A stretch of 32,328 bases of DNA from GWB1-38-13 sp964608405 (GTDB lineage Bacteria; Patescibacteriota; Microgenomatia; UBA8517): NCBI GenBank assembly GCA_964608405.1, contig CAZSNC010000006.1:1-32328 (forward strand), given 5' to 3'. A program made the translations under genes and the position numbers. Shown in pieces: positions 16,213-24,569 of the stretch. How positions within the stretch are numbered: the stretch's first letter is position 1; each line of letters starts with the position of its first letter. Below the pieces are notes generated by a model. It searched no databases. It saw only the letters and a program-made list of their open reading frames with translations, and had not been told where the DNA came from.

Positions 16213-17460
16213 TCAGCCGAGCAATTTCTCAACGACTCTATCCAATCCGACCGACCTCGACCCCTTTAAAAGTATCAATCTTTCCTTTCCTAAATATTTT
16301 TTCAATATTTCATAAACATCCCCAGTCTTTTCAACACCCACAACAATACATCCCCGATCCGCACTCTTCACCTCCCGCATTAATGGTGTCGTCTCTTTTC
16401 CTACACAAATCAAAAAATCGACCTTCATTTTTGAAATATATTTGCCAATCTCACGATGATAGTAAACGCTTTTATTTCCCAATTCCAACATCTCCCCAAA
16501 AACAATCCCTTTTTTTGTATATTTATGCATTTTTGTTAAATCCTCAAATGTTATCAGCGCTTCCTTTGCTGCCGCAGGATTGCTGTTATAAGTGTCGTCA
16601 ATTATTAAAGTGCCATTTTTCTCTTTTACAATATTCATCCTATGCTCCGGGACATGATAATTCTCAAGTCCTTTTTTAATTATGTTATTTTTTATTTTTA
16701 AAATATGGGAAACCGCCACGGCTGCAAGTGAATTTTCAATAAAATGATTGCCTAAAACGGGTAAATGAACAACTAATTTATCATTATTAATATGAAGAGT
16801 ATAAATACTACTCATGTTATTTACAGAAATATTCGATGCAAATATTGAAGACTCCTTTCCAAAATATTGAATGTGAGAATTGATAAAACTACCTGCCGAT
16901 TTGAGATGGTTATCCCCAACGTTTAACACAACATAGTCATTTTTTTGAAGAGCCTTAGCAATCTTAATTTTCTCAAGATAAACATTTTTTACACTTTTAA
17001 AATACTGAAGATGGGTGGGGTTAATATTGGTGATGACGGAAATATCAGGTTTTGCCAACCACAGATAGAAATCCATTTCCCCGGGGTATTCCACACCCAT
17101 CTCGAGAATCAAATATTTTGTACGTGGAGAGCATTTTAATATTGTGTCAGGTATGTTATAAATCGGGTCGATATTTTTATACGAAGCCACGACTTCATTT
17201 TCCGTTGAAAGGATCGTAAACAGCATTTCTTTTGTTGAAGTTTTTCCTGCGCTTCCGGTTATTCCTATCACCTTAACACTAAAATATTTCCTGAGAATAA
17301 TTAAATACTGCCTGGCAATTCTCCTCTTAAGGGGATGGAGAAACCACTTTTTCAAAAATACTCTTGCTGTTGTCTTTTCATTAGTAAATACATGTACATC
17401 CGGGAGTTTATATCCCACCCACACTTTCAGTAATTGTTTTATCAGTCTATTGTGATGCAT
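16213..17460 (-). CDS. murF: MurF-type UDP-MurNAc-tripeptide:D-Ala-D-Ala ligase, N-terminally shortened
   Basis: MurF adds D-Ala-D-Ala to the UDP-MurNAc tripeptide. The 415-residue protein has the Mur ligase ATP loop GITGSAGKTSTKE at 66-78, the central motif LEMGVEYPGEM, and the C-terminal domain with HRM and IIDDTYNSNPAA. It ends in LLKGSRSVGL, typical of MurF. The P-loop is only about 65 residues from the start, whereas usual MurF proteins have about 100 residues before it, so the N-terminal substrate-binding domain is replaced by a short basic segment. A TGA directly precedes the ATG in frame, so the start is not further upstream. It is the first large gene of the downstream half of the dcw cluster. 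Confidence 0.9.
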   Translation of the reverse strand: MHHNRLIKQLLKVWVGYKLPDVHVFTNEKTTARVFLKKWFLHPLKRRIARQYLIILRKYFSVKVIGITGSAGKTSTKEMLFTILSTENEVVASYKNIDPIYNIPDTILKCSPRTKYLILEMGVEYPGEMDFYLWLAKPDISVITNINPTHLQYFKSVKNVYLEKIKIAKALQKNDYVVLNVGDNHLKSAGSFINSHIQYFGKESSIFASNISVNNMSSIYTLHINNDKLVVHLPVLGNHFIENSLAAVAVSHILKIKNNIIKKGLENYHVPEHRMNIVKEKNGTLIIDDTYNSNPAAAKEALITFEDLTKMHKYTKKGIVFGEMLELGNKSVYYHREIGKYISKMKVDFLICVGKETTPLMREVKSADRGCIVVGVEKTGDVYEILKKYLGKERLILLKGSRSVGLDRVVEKLLG

Positions 17461-17585
17461 TCATTTATTATCTTATCAAGAATATGATCTATATTTCTAA
17501 TTACTTCTCTTCCGCTAATAATTAAGTATTCACACCAGGGAGACTTACCGTCCATCAGTACAAATTTGTTCTTTCTACGAAGCAC
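17442..17585 (-). CDS. Possible 47-codon small ORF ahead of murF
   Basis: A GTG at 17583-17585 opens a frame of 47 codons that overlaps the murF start by 19 bases. The GTG lies 7 bases after a perfect TATAAT on the same strand, where transcription would start. The predicted peptide contains GKSPWCEYLIISGREVIRN and looks protein-like rather than low complexity, but I do not recognise it. It is in a different frame from murF and does not look like a lost MurF N-terminus. It may be a chance frame in an untranslated leader. Confidence 0.25.
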   Translation of the reverse strand: MLRRKNKFVLMDGKSPWCEYLIISGREVIRNIDHILDKIINECITID

Positions 17586-17592
17586 AAATGAT

Positions 17593-17598
17593 ATTATA
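17593..17598 (-). promoter_or_regulatory. -10 box of the murF promoter
   Basis: On the minus strand TATAAT is perfect, with TTCATA (four of six bases) 18 bases upstream as a possible -35. Transcription would start near 17586, giving either a leader of about 125 bases before murF or a leaderless small ORF. It overlaps the plus-strand -10 of the aminotransferase gene. Confidence 0.5.
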
Positions 17599-17600
17599 CT
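17595..17600 (+). promoter_or_regulatory. -10 box of the class IV aminotransferase promoter
   Basis: TATACT at 17595-17600 (five of six consensus bases) lies 17 bases before the preferred ATG at 17618, giving a leader of about 10 bases. No convincing -35 is visible. It shares four bases with the opposing murF -10, so the two promoters should compete. Confidence 0.4.
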
Positions 17601-17617
17601 ATACGAACCTTAAATAT

Positions 17618-18469
17618 ATGAATAAATTACCCAAAATCTACTATGTAAACGGTAAATATTTACCCCCCGAAAAGGCGGTAATCAATGTCTTGGATATTGG
17701 TCTCATTCGAGGTTTTGGTGTTTTCGATTTTATGGTCACTTATTCAAATAAACCATTTCTCATAAATCAACATATCGATAGACTATTTAAATCAGCCACA
17801 CTTTTAAATCTCGACATCGGAAAAACTAAGGAAGAGATCAAAAAAATAATAATAATAACGCTGAATAAAAATAAATGGCTGGAAGAAAAAACAATCCGTA
17901 TTGTTGTTACTGGAGGGGTGGGAAACAGCTCCACAGAACCTTCGTCCACATCTACGATTATTGTTATTGTCGATCCTAAACATAACTATCCACAGGAATA
18001 TTACATAAATGGAGTTTCAGTAATTACCTATAATTATATACGCCCCTTGGCTTTATCAAAATCGCTGGACTACTCAATTGCCATCAAGTCATTGGGGCTT
18101 TCCCGAAAGAAGGGTTGTGTCGAGGCAATATATTTTGACAAAAAAAGTAATAAGGTTTCGGAGGCAACAACCAGTAATATATTTTTTATAAAAAATGGTC
18201 GGGTTTTCACGACAGGCAGTAACGTACTAGACGGTGTGACCAGAAATCTTATCATTAAACTTCTTAAGAAGCATTTCCCCGTTAGTATGAAGGATATGAC
18301 TTTAACGGATCTTCTCTCCTCCGATGAAGTATTTATTACCGCAAGTAATAAGGAGGTTATGCCTGTTGTTAAGATAGACAACAGGAAGATAGGTGATGGT
18401 AAGGTAGGCCCAATTACTAAACAAATAATGTCTATATTCAGAAATTACGTGGACGGGGGAAGATGGTAA
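17618..18469 (+). CDS. Class IV PLP-dependent aminotransferase (BCAT/DAAT/ADC lyase superfamily)
   Basis: This is a fold-type IV PLP enzyme. From the chosen start (283 residues) the N-terminal strand IYYVNGKYLPP and GLIRGFGVFDF match the family. Arg55 (HIDRL) fits the phosphate-binding arginine, Lys157 in AIKSLG is the expected Schiff-base lysine, and Glu182 in VSEATTSNIF the residue that contacts the pyridine nitrogen. GVTRN near 206-210 also fits. An upstream ATG at 17588 would add ten residues, but homologues normally begin near the preferred ATG and the predicted -10 overlaps that region. The RxH pair typical of D-amino acid aminotransferase is absent after VVTGG, so branched-chain aminotransferase or another amine specificity is also possible. 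It is the only gene opposing the dcw genes around it, which suggests but does not prove a role in D-amino acid supply. Confidence 0.85.
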   Translation: MNKLPKIYYVNGKYLPPEKAVINVLDIGLIRGFGVFDFMVTYSNKPFLINQHIDRLFKSATLLNLDIGKTKEEIKKIIIITLNKNKWLEEKTIRIVVTGGVGNSSTEPSSTSTIIVIVDPKHNYPQEYYINGVSVITYNYIRPLALSKSLDYSIAIKSLGLSRKKGCVEAIYFDKKSNKVSEATTSNIFFIKNGRVFTTGSNVLDGVTRNLIIKLLKKHFPVSMKDMTLTDLLSSDEVFITASNKEVMPVVKIDNRKIGDGKVGPITKQIMSIFRNYVDGGRW

Positions 18470-18496
18470 TATCGTAAATCTATCAATTGGAATTAA

Positions 18497-19864
18497 TCAA
18501 GATAAATCGACAACCGCTTTCTTAAACTGTTCTCCTCTTTCTTTATAATTTTTAAACATATCAAATGAAGCACATGCGGGTGATAACAAAACAACGTCTC
18601 CATCAGTACTTAATTCTCGACATTTGTGAACTATAGCATTCATATCACTTTTTCCCATTTTTATTAAAGAACCAGAAAAACCGTGTTTCAGAAGACTCTC
18701 ATTTAGTTTCTGTTCGACATCTCCAATTAATATAATATTTTTAAGATTGGTAAGTTTCGATAAATGTTTAATCATCCCATCAAAATTCAATCCCTTGTCA
18801 TATCCTCCAAGAATCAGGGTTATCCCTTCGGAAAAGGAATCAACCGCTGCCGTTGTTGTCTGAGGGTTTGTTGAAAACGAATCGTTGTAATACCTTACTC
18901 CCCTAACATCTCCGACTAACTCCAATCTGTGTTCAAGTCCCTTAAACAAAAATATCGTCTTTCTTATGTTTTCTATCGATGCTCCAGCAACTTGCGCGGC
19001 TGCAGCCGCTGCACATATGTTTTCCCAGTTGTGCATTCCCCGAAGTAAGAGCTTGTCCGTATCTCCAATTACTGTCTCATCACCATTAATATTTGAGATT
19101 ATTTTACCTTCTGCAACGTAAACACCTTTCACTTTTTTTTGCTTACTAAACAGAATGTTTTTTGAAGGAGAAAGTATTTTAAACGATCGGGATGTTTCAT
19201 AATCGTCGTTTATCACTTTTGTTTTTGACTCGTCCTGATGTTTTACGATATTTTTCTTCGCTTTAATGTACTCATCAGTGCTTTTATGCCAATCCATATG
19301 GTCTGAGGTAATATTTAAAACAACGGCAATATCAGGACTTTTTTCAAGATCGATTAGTTGAAAAGAAGACAATTCAAGTACGACTATGCTGTCTTCGTCA
19401 GTTTTATCGAGAAGCGTAAGCGCCGGTGAACCGATATTTCCGGCAAGGTGTACATTTTGTGAAGATTTGGAAAGAATTTCGTAAATTAAAGTTGCGGTAG
19501 TACCTTTTCCCTTTGTCCCTGTAACCCCTATCGACATTCCCTTAAAATCATCAAGAAATAACTTAATATCACTTGTGACTTTACATCTCTGCTTCTCGGC
19601 TTCGATAATCTCAGGGATATACCTATATACCCCCGGTGAGCGTATTATTACATTATAACTTTTCAATCCTCCATCCAGATAGTTACTACCTGTTTTGAAT
19701 CTTAATTTACCAGGATCTAAACCGTTTAAATTCAACTCGTTTAGTTCCTTTCTGTCGAAAATTGTGATATCGCGAATATTATTTTTTAGAAGATACTCAA
19801 CAACGTCCCTACCCTCTAAACCGAAGCCTAAAACGGCAATTTTGTCATTTTGATTAATCCGCAT
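18497..19864 (-). CDS. murD: UDP-MurNAc-L-Ala:D-Glu ligase MurD
   Basis: MurD adds D-glutamate to UDP-MurNAc-L-Ala in the cytoplasm. The sequence opens with a Rossmann-like KIAVLGFGLEGRDV segment. The ATP loop GVTGTKGKGTT follows, then the LELSSFQL and NITSDHMDWH motifs of the central domain, and YNDSFSTNP in the C-terminal domain. These are diagnostic for MurD. The frame extends to a TTG at 19873, but the ATG at 19864 is preferred; it gives 455 residues and an 11-base overlap with murB. It is the last gene of the upstream half of the dcw cluster and converges with the aminotransferase gene 27 bases away. Confidence 0.95.
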   Translation of the reverse strand: MRINQNDKIAVLGFGLEGRDVVEYLLKNNIRDITIFDRKELNELNLNGLDPGKLRFKTGSNYLDGGLKSYNVIIRSPGVYRYIPEIIEAEKQRCKVTSDIKLFLDDFKGMSIGVTGTKGKGTTATLIYEILSKSSQNVHLAGNIGSPALTLLDKTDEDSIVVLELSSFQLIDLEKSPDIAVVLNITSDHMDWHKSTDEYIKAKKNIVKHQDESKTKVINDDYETSRSFKILSPSKNILFSKQKKVKGVYVAEGKIISNINGDETVIGDTDKLLLRGMHNWENICAAAAAAQVAGASIENIRKTIFLFKGLEHRLELVGDVRGVRYYNDSFSTNPQTTTAAVDSFSEGITLILGGYDKGLNFDGMIKHLSKLTNLKNIILIGDVEQKLNESLLKHGFSGSLIKMGKSDMNAIVHKCRELSTDGDVVLLSPACASFDMFKNYKERGEQFKKAVVDLS

Positions 19865-20834
19865 TTTTTTCAAAACCTAACATCTGTACTTCCGGTTCCA
19901 ATTCAATACCAAACTTCTTTTTAACCTTCGCGGCATAAACTTTGGTTAATCCTAAGAAATCTTTTGCTGTGCCATTACCTAAATTTACAATTAAGTTCCC
20001 ATGGTTGTCTGCTATTTTTATGTCACCCTTTTGAGCACCTTTGGCACCAACCGATTCCATTAAATATCCCGACGCAATCTTCCCGAAAGTTATCTTGTCT
20101 TCGGGAATTTGTTTCAATACGGCTGGTTTCAAATCAGAAGCCAGAATATTCTTGAAGTAGGATCCGGGACATTTTATACCGGGAGAATATTTTTGCGCTC
20201 TTAGTTGAATGGTATCAAGGGATACTTTTTTTAAAAACTCTCTTTCTCCTTTATCGAAGAAAAATTCTGCTTCTATAATAACGTATTTTGATTTTTTAAA
20301 TACACTGTCCCGATATCCGAATTTACACAATTTTTTGGATAATACTCTTTTGCGCTTACCGTCAAATACCGTAACCTTTGTAATATGATCGCTTATCGCT
20401 TGACCATAAGCGCCGGCATTACCGTAAACCGCTCCTCCAACCGTACCGGGAATTCCCGACATTTTTTCCAAGCCCGAATATCCTTTATCGATCACATAAT
20501 TGATAAAATCCAGAAGCACCATTCCCGCGCCAACTTTAAATATACCTTTATTGTTTTTTGCATATATCAATTTGTTTACTATTAAAAGTCCATCAAAACC
20601 ATTATCGCTTGCCAAAATATTGCTGCCTTTCCCAAATACAACATATCGGATGTTATATTTTAGACACTCTGAAACAGCCTTCATCAGGGACGACGCATCT
20701 TTTACCTCAATAAAATACTTTGCAGGCCCGCCAATCCCCAATGTTGTATGTTTAGAAATCGGTTCGTTTTCCGTTACTTTCCTCCAAAAAACACCTTTTG
20801 GTTTTTGTCCGTCTGTTGTCTTTACATTTTTCAT
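19854..20834 (-). CDS. murB: UDP-N-acetylenolpyruvoylglucosamine reductase MurB
   Basis: MurB is the FAD- and NADPH-dependent reductase that forms UDP-MurNAc. The 326-residue protein has the FAD-binding segments HTTLGIGGPAKYF (29-41), GKGSNIL (68-74) and SGIPGTVGGAVYGNAGAYG (126-144). The catalytic residues are all visible: Arg175 in GYRDS, Ser225 in GSYFKN and Glu315 in LEPEVQ. NHGNLIVNLGNGTAKD matches the family's end region. It lies 14 bases after murC. Confidence 0.96.
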   Translation of the reverse strand: MKNVKTTDGQKPKGVFWRKVTENEPISKHTTLGIGGPAKYFIEVKDASSLMKAVSECLKYNIRYVVFGKGSNILASDNGFDGLLIVNKLIYAKNNKGIFKVGAGMVLLDFINYVIDKGYSGLEKMSGIPGTVGGAVYGNAGAYGQAISDHITKVTVFDGKRKRVLSKKLCKFGYRDSVFKKSKYVIIEAEFFFDKGEREFLKKVSLDTIQLRAQKYSPGIKCPGSYFKNILASDLKPAVLKQIPEDKITFGKIASGYLMESVGAKGAQKGDIKIADNHGNLIVNLGNGTAKDFLGLTKVYAAKVKKKFGIELEPEVQMLGFEKNAD

Positions 20835-20848
20835 AATACTTACTAAGT

Positions 20849-22261
20849 CTATTCCAATTTGAAATCAGTATACAGATGAAATATATCACCAGCCCCCATT
20901 GTTATTACAACATCCCCACTTTTGATATTTTTATCTATCCATTTAAGGGTCTCATTATGACTTCCGACATAATATGTGTTCCTATTGTACTTCTTTGTTT
21001 CTTTTGCAAGTAAATCGGAACTTACTCCCAAATTATCCTTTTCCCTCGCCGATGCATATATATCCATCAATGCGACCACATCCGACATTGTAAAACATTT
21101 TGAAAATTCTTCATAAAGTGCTTTTGTCCGCGAATAGGTGTGTGGTTGGAATATCGCAACAATTCTCCTTTTAGGAAACCACGCTCTTACCGCTTTTAAT
21201 GTCTCTTTTATTTCCTCCGGATGGTGGGCGTAATCGTCAAAAAACTTTGCACCTTTAAAATTCCCCATATCTTCAAAGCGCCTTCTGCACCCAAGGTATC
21301 TCAAAAGTCCTTTTTTGATTTCTTCTTCCCCGATTCCCAAAATCTCTCCCGTAACAAAAACTGATACAGCATTGCGGACATTAAATTCACCGGGGACGTT
21401 TATCGTAACGTCTTTTACAATTCTATTTTTGTTTCTTATGTTTATATCAAATTTTGTGATTTGTTCCTCGTATCTGACATTTTGGATTCTGTAATCTGAT
21501 AATTTATGAAATCCGTATGTCGTGGCCTTTACCTTTGACTCTCTTACCACAGACATTGTATTTGAATTGTCAGCATTGGCGATCAAACTACCGTACTTAG
21601 GAAGTTTTTTAAAAAAGTCCATAAATACTTTCTTTGTTTCGTCAATATTCTTATACACATCAGGGTGATCGTATTCTATATTTGTGACAATAATAATCTT
21701 CGGCTTAAGAAGTGAAAATTTCGGGTTATTATTTATTCCGGGTGAAATTACGTATTCGTCACCCTCACAGATAAAGTTTCTTCCCGTCGGTACATATCTT
21801 CCGGGAATTCCAAGGGGGAAAATGTTTCCCACACCAACTACATATGACGGCTCCAGGGATGCGCTGTCCAAAAGAACTGAGAGCATGGAGCAGGTTGTAG
21901 TTTTTCCTCCTACTCCGCAAACACAAATTGTTTCTTTTTCGTATGAAATATGTGCCAATGCTTCGGCATAAGTTAACACATTAATCCCTTTAGTTTTTGC
22001 ATACTTTACTTCGTCGTTCTCCAGCCCTCCATGTGCAGCGGTTGTAATTACAAGATCGGTATTATTTTCAATATTTTTCTTATTAATTCCAATTTTCCAT
22101 TTAATATTCCTTTTTTTTAATATCTCGTCTGTTACAAATATTTCCGGGACATCACTTCCCGAAAGCTTTACTCCCATGTCCTGAAAATACAAAGACATGG
22201 CCGTCATTCCCACACCTTTGATTCCGGTAAAATGAATGTTTCTTAATTTCCTAAAATCCAT
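20849..22261 (-). CDS. murC: UDP-MurNAc:L-Ala ligase MurC
   Basis: MurC attaches L-alanine to UDP-MurNAc, the first peptide step. The 470-residue protein starts with the N-terminal domain motif IHFTGIKGVGMTAMS (9-23). The ATP loop reads CGVGGKTTT (115-123), where most MurC proteins have GTHGKTTT. The C-terminal domain has DDYAHHPEEIK, then AIFQPHTYSRT and ITMGAGDI, all MurC hallmarks. It follows the murE-glmU fusion after 10 bases and precedes murB by 14 bases. Confidence 0.96.
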   Translation of the reverse strand: MDFRKLRNIHFTGIKGVGMTAMSLYFQDMGVKLSGSDVPEIFVTDEILKKRNIKWKIGINKKNIENNTDLVITTAAHGGLENDEVKYAKTKGINVLTYAEALAHISYEKETICVCGVGGKTTTCSMLSVLLDSASLEPSYVVGVGNIFPLGIPGRYVPTGRNFICEGDEYVISPGINNNPKFSLLKPKIIIVTNIEYDHPDVYKNIDETKKVFMDFFKKLPKYGSLIANADNSNTMSVVRESKVKATTYGFHKLSDYRIQNVRYEEQITKFDINIRNKNRIVKDVTINVPGEFNVRNAVSVFVTGEILGIGEEEIKKGLLRYLGCRRRFEDMGNFKGAKFFDDYAHHPEEIKETLKAVRAWFPKRRIVAIFQPHTYSRTKALYEEFSKCFTMSDVVALMDIYASAREKDNLGVSSDLLAKETKKYNRNTYYVGSHNETLKWIDKNIKSGDVVITMGAGDIFHLYTDFKLE

Positions 22262-22271
22262 AAGACATATA

Positions 22272-24569
22272 TTAGATAAGAGGTCTTACAATTTTTTGTG
22301 CAACCAGATCCCTCATTTTTTTATCTGCCGCAGCCAACTGCTCCGGTGTATTTACACCAAACCATAGGTTAGTATCGTGAAGTTTGAAGATGTTTACTTT
22401 GCGCTTTTGAGAAACAGCTATACCTATCAAATCGGTAATATAATATTCGCCACCGATATTTCTTTTAATGGTTTTTATATTTTTCATGAACCAATTCTTA
22501 TCGATACAATACATTCCTACGTTACATTCGTTGATTTTTCTCTCTTCTACACTCGCGTTCTTTTCTTCAACAATACGATTTATTTGACCATTATGGTCTC
22601 GAATGATTCGGCCCAACCCAAAAGGATTTTCAATTTCAGCGCCTGTAATTGTTAAAACCGCGTTGCTTTTTATATGAGAATCAAATACCTGACTAAACGT
22701 TTCATCTTTATAAAATGCGCTATCATCTCCATTCACAACCAATACCGTATTTTTCGCTGTTTCATTTTTGATTCCCATCCAGGCTGCATGGGCAGTACCT
22801 AAAGGTTTATTTTGTAATGCGTAATGAACTGTGGGTCCTACCTGATCTCTTACCAACTTCCTTTTATAACCAACAACAAGACAAATATCCCGATACCCTT
22901 CCGATCGTAATTTGTTAATCGTATACATTAACATTGGTCTTCCTGCCAATTTTTGAACCACTTTCGGTAACTCAGAACCTAACCTTTTGCCTCTTCCCGC
23001 CCCCAACACAACCGCCGTTTTATTATACTTTTTCATAAGTACTTTCTTGATTTCTTCATAATCACTCCATGGATGCTCTACATCCCCGTAGCACATACTT
23101 TTCTCATGACCTTTACCGCAATAGACAATTGTGTCGCCTTTTTTTGCTATTATATTTAGTGAATAATATATTGCTTCCGATCTGTCCGGGATAATAAGAT
23201 ATGAATGTCCACTTTTACGGACATTTTGTTTAGATATGGATTTTCCTGTCACAGCAGTTATGAGATAATCGCTCGCCCCTGCTTGTTTTGTACCTTTTCT
23301 TATCTCTCTGCAAATATCCAAAACATCCTCACTCCGCGGATCCTCTGCCGTAATAACTGTTACATCTGAAAGTTCTCCAGATATTTTTCCCATTAAAAAC
23401 CGCTTTTTTTTGTCTCTTTCACCCGCACAGCCAAAAACCGTTACCAGTCTGCCTTTCTTCTTATGTTTTAAAAGTCTAAGCAGATTCTCAAGTGAGTCTG
23501 GTGTGTGTGCAAAATCAATATAAATATCAATTCCCCTATTATTATTAACTCTTTCAAGTCTTCCTTCTGGAGCAGAGAAACTCTCAATATCATCAACCGA
23601 CCGTTTTACATCAATTCCTAATAGCCTGCCTACTGAGATTGCGGCCAATATGTTATACAGGTTATATTGTCCTATTAAACTTGTTGTGCCTTTATAAGTT
23701 TTTTTATCTTCAAACACTCGGTAATGCATCAGATTATCTTCCAAGTTTGTAACACTTGCCGACAGATCGGCATCCTTTTTTTGTGAGTAAGAAATCAACT
23801 TTCTTTTTCCTAACGACTTTTTAAATAAATCATATGAGGAGTCGTCTCCGTTTAATACCCAGCTTTTTGAGTGTTCGAAAAGTTTAAATTTTGCACTCCG
23901 GTATAAAGAGAAGGTCTTGTGGTAATCCAAATGCTCTTTTGTAATATTTGTTAAAACCCCTATGTCAAAATTAATTCCATATACTCTTTCCTGGTCAAGT
24001 CCATGCGAAGTCACCTCAACAACCGCATACTCGATTCCATTTTCTACCATTTCTTTCAATAACTTATGTAGATGTGGCGCATCGGGGTTTGTGACATGCA
24101 ATCCGGTATCATATACTTTCTCTGCAATTAGTGCCTTAACTGTAGAAATCATCCCCACTTTTAACCCCGCATTTTTCAGAATATGGTAAATCAAATGCAC
24201 GACGGTTGTTTTACCTTTTGTACCTGTAACACCGATTATTTTTAATTTATTTGCAGGATATCCATAACTATATGAAGACAAAAGAGCAAGTGCTGCTCTT
24301 GAGTTTTTTACTTTCACGAAATTGATCCTTCCTGTATATTTTTCAGGAAGATCTTTTTCGCTAATCACCATTGCCCCTTTTTTCGTAACAACATCCTCTA
24401 TATAGTCATTCCCGTCAAATTTCAATCCCTTAACCGCGATAAAAACAAAGTCTTTTTCAATTCTTCTTGAATCATCAGAAAATCCGGATATTCCCGTATC
24501 TGAAATAATTTTGGAGTTTAGTTCTAATCCACCATCACGAAGTACGTTAATAATATCTTTGGACGTCAT
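22272..24569 (-). CDS. murE: Fusion of MurE ligase with a GlmU-type nucleotidyltransferase domain
   Basis: Residues 1 to about 511 are a complete MurE, which adds the third amino acid (meso-DAP or L-Lys) to UDP-MurNAc-L-Ala-D-Glu. They include DDSRRIEKDFVFIAVKG (32-48), the ATP loop GVTGTKGKTT (113-122), EVTSHGLDQ (185-193) and GKGHEKS. Residues about 512-765 are an NTP-transferase domain like the uridyltransferase half of GlmU: LGAGRGKRL at 522-530, LPKV with Lys536, Gln586 and GTAHA, NGDD with Asp615, VEEKNA with Glu668, NVG at 683-685 and Asn740 in GVNTPEQL. The left-handed beta-helix acetyltransferase half of GlmU is absent. No stop or frame change separates the two parts. An internal ATG (Met512, at 23036) could start a separate second protein but has no visible ribosome site. 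The DNPR motif of mDAP-type MurE reads EDPR (409-412). The ATG overlaps the murA stop by one base. Confidence 0.93.
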   Translation of the reverse strand: MTSKDIINVLRDGGLELNSKIISDTGISGFSDDSRRIEKDFVFIAVKGLKFDGNDYIEDVVTKKGAMVISEKDLPEKYTGRINFVKVKNSRAALALLSSYSYGYPANKLKIIGVTGTKGKTTVVHLIYHILKNAGLKVGMISTVKALIAEKVYDTGLHVTNPDAPHLHKLLKEMVENGIEYAVVEVTSHGLDQERVYGINFDIGVLTNITKEHLDYHKTFSLYRSAKFKLFEHSKSWVLNGDDSSYDLFKKSLGKRKLISYSQKKDADLSASVTNLEDNLMHYRVFEDKKTYKGTTSLIGQYNLYNILAAISVGRLLGIDVKRSVDDIESFSAPEGRLERVNNNRGIDIYIDFAHTPDSLENLLRLLKHKKKGRLVTVFGCAGERDKKKRFLMGKISGELSDVTVITAEDPRSEDVLDICREIRKGTKQAGASDYLITAVTGKSISKQNVRKSGHSYLIIPDRSEAIYYSLNIIAKKGDTIVYCGKGHEKSMCYGDVEHPWSDYEEIKKVLMKKYNKTAVVLGAGRGKRLGSELPKVVQKLAGRPMLMYTINKLRSEGYRDICLVVGYKRKLVRDQVGPTVHYALQNKPLGTAHAAWMGIKNETAKNTVLVVNGDDSAFYKDETFSQVFDSHIKSNAVLTITGAEIENPFGLGRIIRDHNGQINRIVEEKNASVEERKINECNVGMYCIDKNWFMKNIKTIKRNIGGEYYITDLIGIAVSQKRKVNIFKLHDTNLWFGVNTPEQLAAADKKMRDLVAQKIVRPLI

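Noticed and set aside
17442..17585. Frameshifted MurF N-terminal domain
   Set aside because: The frame upstream of murF encodes only 47 residues that do not resemble the MurF N-terminal domain, so the short MurF looks genuine.
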